Both the position numbers and the translations under genes were made by a program. DNA of 64,000 nt from Styela clava. Taxonomy: Eukaryota; Chordata; Ascidiacea; Stolidobranchia; Styelidae. This document shows, piece after piece, positions 61,884 through 64,000 of this stretch; within the stretch, counting starts at the first letter, position 1, and each line of letters starts with the position of its first letter. Below the pieces are notes generated by a model. The model had not been told where the DNA came from. It saw only the letters and a list, made by a program, of their open reading frames with translations, and searched no databases. The stretch covers positions 6,820,001 through 6,884,000 of the forward strand of contig NC_135250.1 of the NCBI RefSeq assembly GCF_964204865.1. The letters run 5' to 3'.

Positions 61884-63758
61884 CTATGTGTAGGAAATAG
61901 GTATCGTCATGTTAGCTGACAGGGAAGAACCTATAACGAGCTCATCTTGGAAATGTTGAGTGCCCTTAATATAAGAATTCAAATTATTGCACAACGGTAT
62001 TGTAGTAATTCGTCATAGTTTTGTATGTATAATATATTTTATAAACTTTTCAGATCAAAACTTCGAAAAACAACATACCTAACAGGTATAAACTGTCGGG
62101 TTTGATTCATGTACAGTTAACATAATGCATGGAAAGAATAAATACGATGGTCAGGATATTCTATTTTGCCTATCAAATATATAACATTACATTCACTCTC
62201 TGTATCGATTTTGCATATATATATAAAAATATTGAATGGATGATATTAATATAAACATCTGAAAATACCCTATCCGTGAACCAGCGATCGTCATGTGAGG
62301 TCAAGGCTAGGTATCCAAGCAACGCAGTTGATGACGTTATCACAACTTCAGCGAGAACAAAAATGCTCATGATAGTTCCAATAACTATTCCCATAGATTT
62401 GTTCTTTTCATCATAATAATCAACCTAAAATGTGCGAAACTTTTAGAAACTACCAAATGGTTTTCATTTGTCATTTTGACTGAAGTTTTGTTCAAATATT
62501 CAAGACATTTGATTTGCTATGTTCGAAGCCAAAAAGTGACACGGTTTTTAATCATTCCGTCTTATTATACAGCAATATCCAGATATTATTTATTACTTGA
62601 ATGGAGCAACATGAAGTGCATGGATGGACACGATACTCGGATCCAACAATTGCATATAAAAAGTATTACCTCTTGTGCGATAGACATTGTGATTACGGCC
62701 ATCAGCGATATCGCCATTAAAACAGCAAGCGCTGAACATCCAAATGATATAGCAGCCTAAAAAGTTTGAAAAGACGTACTAAATTAAAAGTGCCGGAGGA
62801 ATGAATTATCAGAAATTAACTATTTTCCAAATACAAACCACGAATCTGTCTTTTCGTTTGTAAGCAATAATAACGCCGAAACCGCTTAGCAATATCTGAA
62901 ACAAAAGTACAGAAGAAATTACCAATTTAATGTCAATTTACTATTGTCAATACCCACAAAATAATTCTCCAAGTTTAAATTGTTTCCACACTTGGGGTAT
63001 TGGCTAAAACTTTGATAACGTTATAAGCGAGCTTGTGTTCTTGCGCTCAGTATTTTTTTTTTTATGAAATCCATAGTGCTGTACAAAGCATAATATATAC
63101 TCACCAGAAGTGAAATCCAAACAGGAACACCGGGTGCACCAAGGAAAGATGGCGATGGAGAAGTCAATTCTTTAAATTGGCAGAAGATTGCAAGTAAATC
63201 AAGTATAATCAACATCACCCCTAAAAAATCATTCAAACCAAATCGCCTATGGCATTTGCACATCTAGTTTAATTAGCGAGACTAACTACAGTATATGGAT
63301 AGAATATTTCATGCCGTATTTTATCAGGTGGGAGAGACTGAGAGGATAATTGTTGTTAAAGGAAGGGTTCAAAAACGCGTGACAAATCAAATGCAAGTCA
63401 ACAGTTCTGACGATTGAATTAGGTTTTTGCCCTGAAGTCACAGGGAATTCACTGACTATGTGACAATATGCCCTAAAAATCAAACCCGCGGCGGTCCATA
63501 TGCCAACCCAATTGCGCCACAGGAGGAGGCCATTATGATTTCAAACAGAAATAATTTGACAATATGGACATAAAAATAATTATTAATATTAGATCAGAAC
63601 TACCTACCGCACCCGGCCTGCGCTATTCCAAATGTCAAAATCTTAGGGCTCTGATTAAATTGCACTGTATCCCCGGGTCGCATAACACGAAGATACCATA
63701 TCTGAAAACTTGTACAATATGTGTCGCAACATCCAGGATCCACTGATATTTCCGACAT
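61884..63758 (-). CDS. MS4A/CD20-like four-TM protein, array copy 3 (short tail)
   Basis: Exons from the start: 63608-63758, 63105-63220, 62839-62895, 62670-62756, 62269-62424, 61884-61964; 215 residues. Introns and flanks right of ~62450 differ from the other copies by about 3% plus indels. In exons 1-4 I find only three substitutions, all synonymous (a Thr and a Pro codon in exon 1, a Phe codon in exon 3). That pattern argues for selection on a real protein. The tail is the same short form as copy 2. Confidence 0.75.
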
Positions 63759-64000
63759 TTTTAGTCCAAGTTAGTAATCTGATCTTCAGTTGTTTGTAAA
63801 TTGTGGAATGTCGATATCGGCGAATAGTAATCACAAATTGTTCAGAAAAACAAAAACAAAAAACTTCTAAATTGCTTTTAAAAATCAAATTGGAGCTATA
63901 TCTTCATTTCTGAAATAGAAACGCTGACGTCACTTACGGAGACAATCACACAGAACATTATTGTTGTACAGAATGGGGTACTTGAAAATCAAAAGCAGTG
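61901..64000. repeat. Tandem segmental duplication, unit 3 (truncated by window end)
   Basis: First 2.1 kb of a third unit. 61901-62448 differs from unit 2 only by a 7-bp deletion near 62082 and a 4-bp TA gain near 62220. Right of that it differs by about 45 substitutions in 1.5 kb plus a ~30-bp replacement near 63520-63555. The lipocalin of this unit would lie beyond the window. Confidence 0.95.

Larger units (their letters stand above)
49621..61900. repeat. Tandem segmental duplication, unit 2 (12,280 bp)
   Basis: Same order as unit 1 plus a private 1,074-bp hAT element; the length difference (1,077) equals element plus 8-bp target duplication minus a 5-bp CCAAC present only in unit 1. Nearly identical to unit 1 elsewhere. 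Its first ~0.5 kb carries small variants shared with unit 3 and not unit 1. Confidence 0.97.

Noticed and set aside
1-64000. CRISPR arrays, operons, bacterial promoters or prophage
   Set aside because: The window is intron-containing eukaryotic DNA; the only regular repeats are the minisatellite and the segmental array.

Overview
This window is eukaryotic nuclear DNA: AT-rich, with short coding exons joined by GT-AG introns of about 0.1-3 kb and many short DNA transposons. The recognisable genes (outer-arm axonemal dynein heavy chain, galactose-3-O-sulfotransferase, GAREM, an MS4A/CD20-like tetraspan protein, a secreted lipocalin) together with the compact introns suggest an invertebrate deuterostome. 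A tunicate is my best guess, but nothing here proves it. Gene models were built by hand by checking that splice phases agree and that the spliced protein fits its family. No search was run.

Layout. (1) 1-6001, minus strand: first eight coding exons of a DNAH5/DNAH8-class dynein heavy chain, running off the left edge; its last intron here holds a ~28-copy, 31-bp minisatellite and its other introns hold foldback elements and SINE-like repeats. (2) 8565-15174, plus strand: a complete eight-exon Gal3ST-type sulfotransferase, divergent from the dynein gene, with MITEs, a hAT element and piggyBac debris in its introns. (3) 15175-19717: intergenic, two adjacent hAT-type elements, then plain AT-rich DNA. 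(4) 19718-35123, minus strand: a complete 15-exon GAREM gene (CABIT domain, proline-rich and low-complexity middle, C-terminal SAM domain). (5) 35124-38042: intergenic with two more hAT-type elements. (6) 38418-64000: an ~11.2-kb segment in head-to-tail tandem, two full copies and the start of a third. Each full copy carries on the minus strand an MS4A-like four-TM gene and a secreted lipocalin gene, plus a 4.47-kb hAT element.

The array is the most interesting part. Copies 1 and 2 are almost identical, while copy 3 is a mosaic: copy-2-like for the first ~0.5 kb, then roughly 3% different. The substitutions I see in copy-3 MS4A exons are all synonymous, which supports the gene model. The duplication breakpoint lies inside the last MS4A exon, so copy 1 has a longer C-terminal tail than copies 2 and 3. 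A 1,074-bp hAT element with a perfect 17-bp terminal repeat and 8-bp target duplication is present in copy 2 only, while the 4.47-kb hAT is shared, giving a relative order of events.

Functional links between the single-copy genes are not evident: ciliary motor, Golgi sulfation and receptor-kinase signalling are simply neighbours. The MS4A-like and lipocalin genes are duplicated as a pair, which may reflect co-expression or only linkage.
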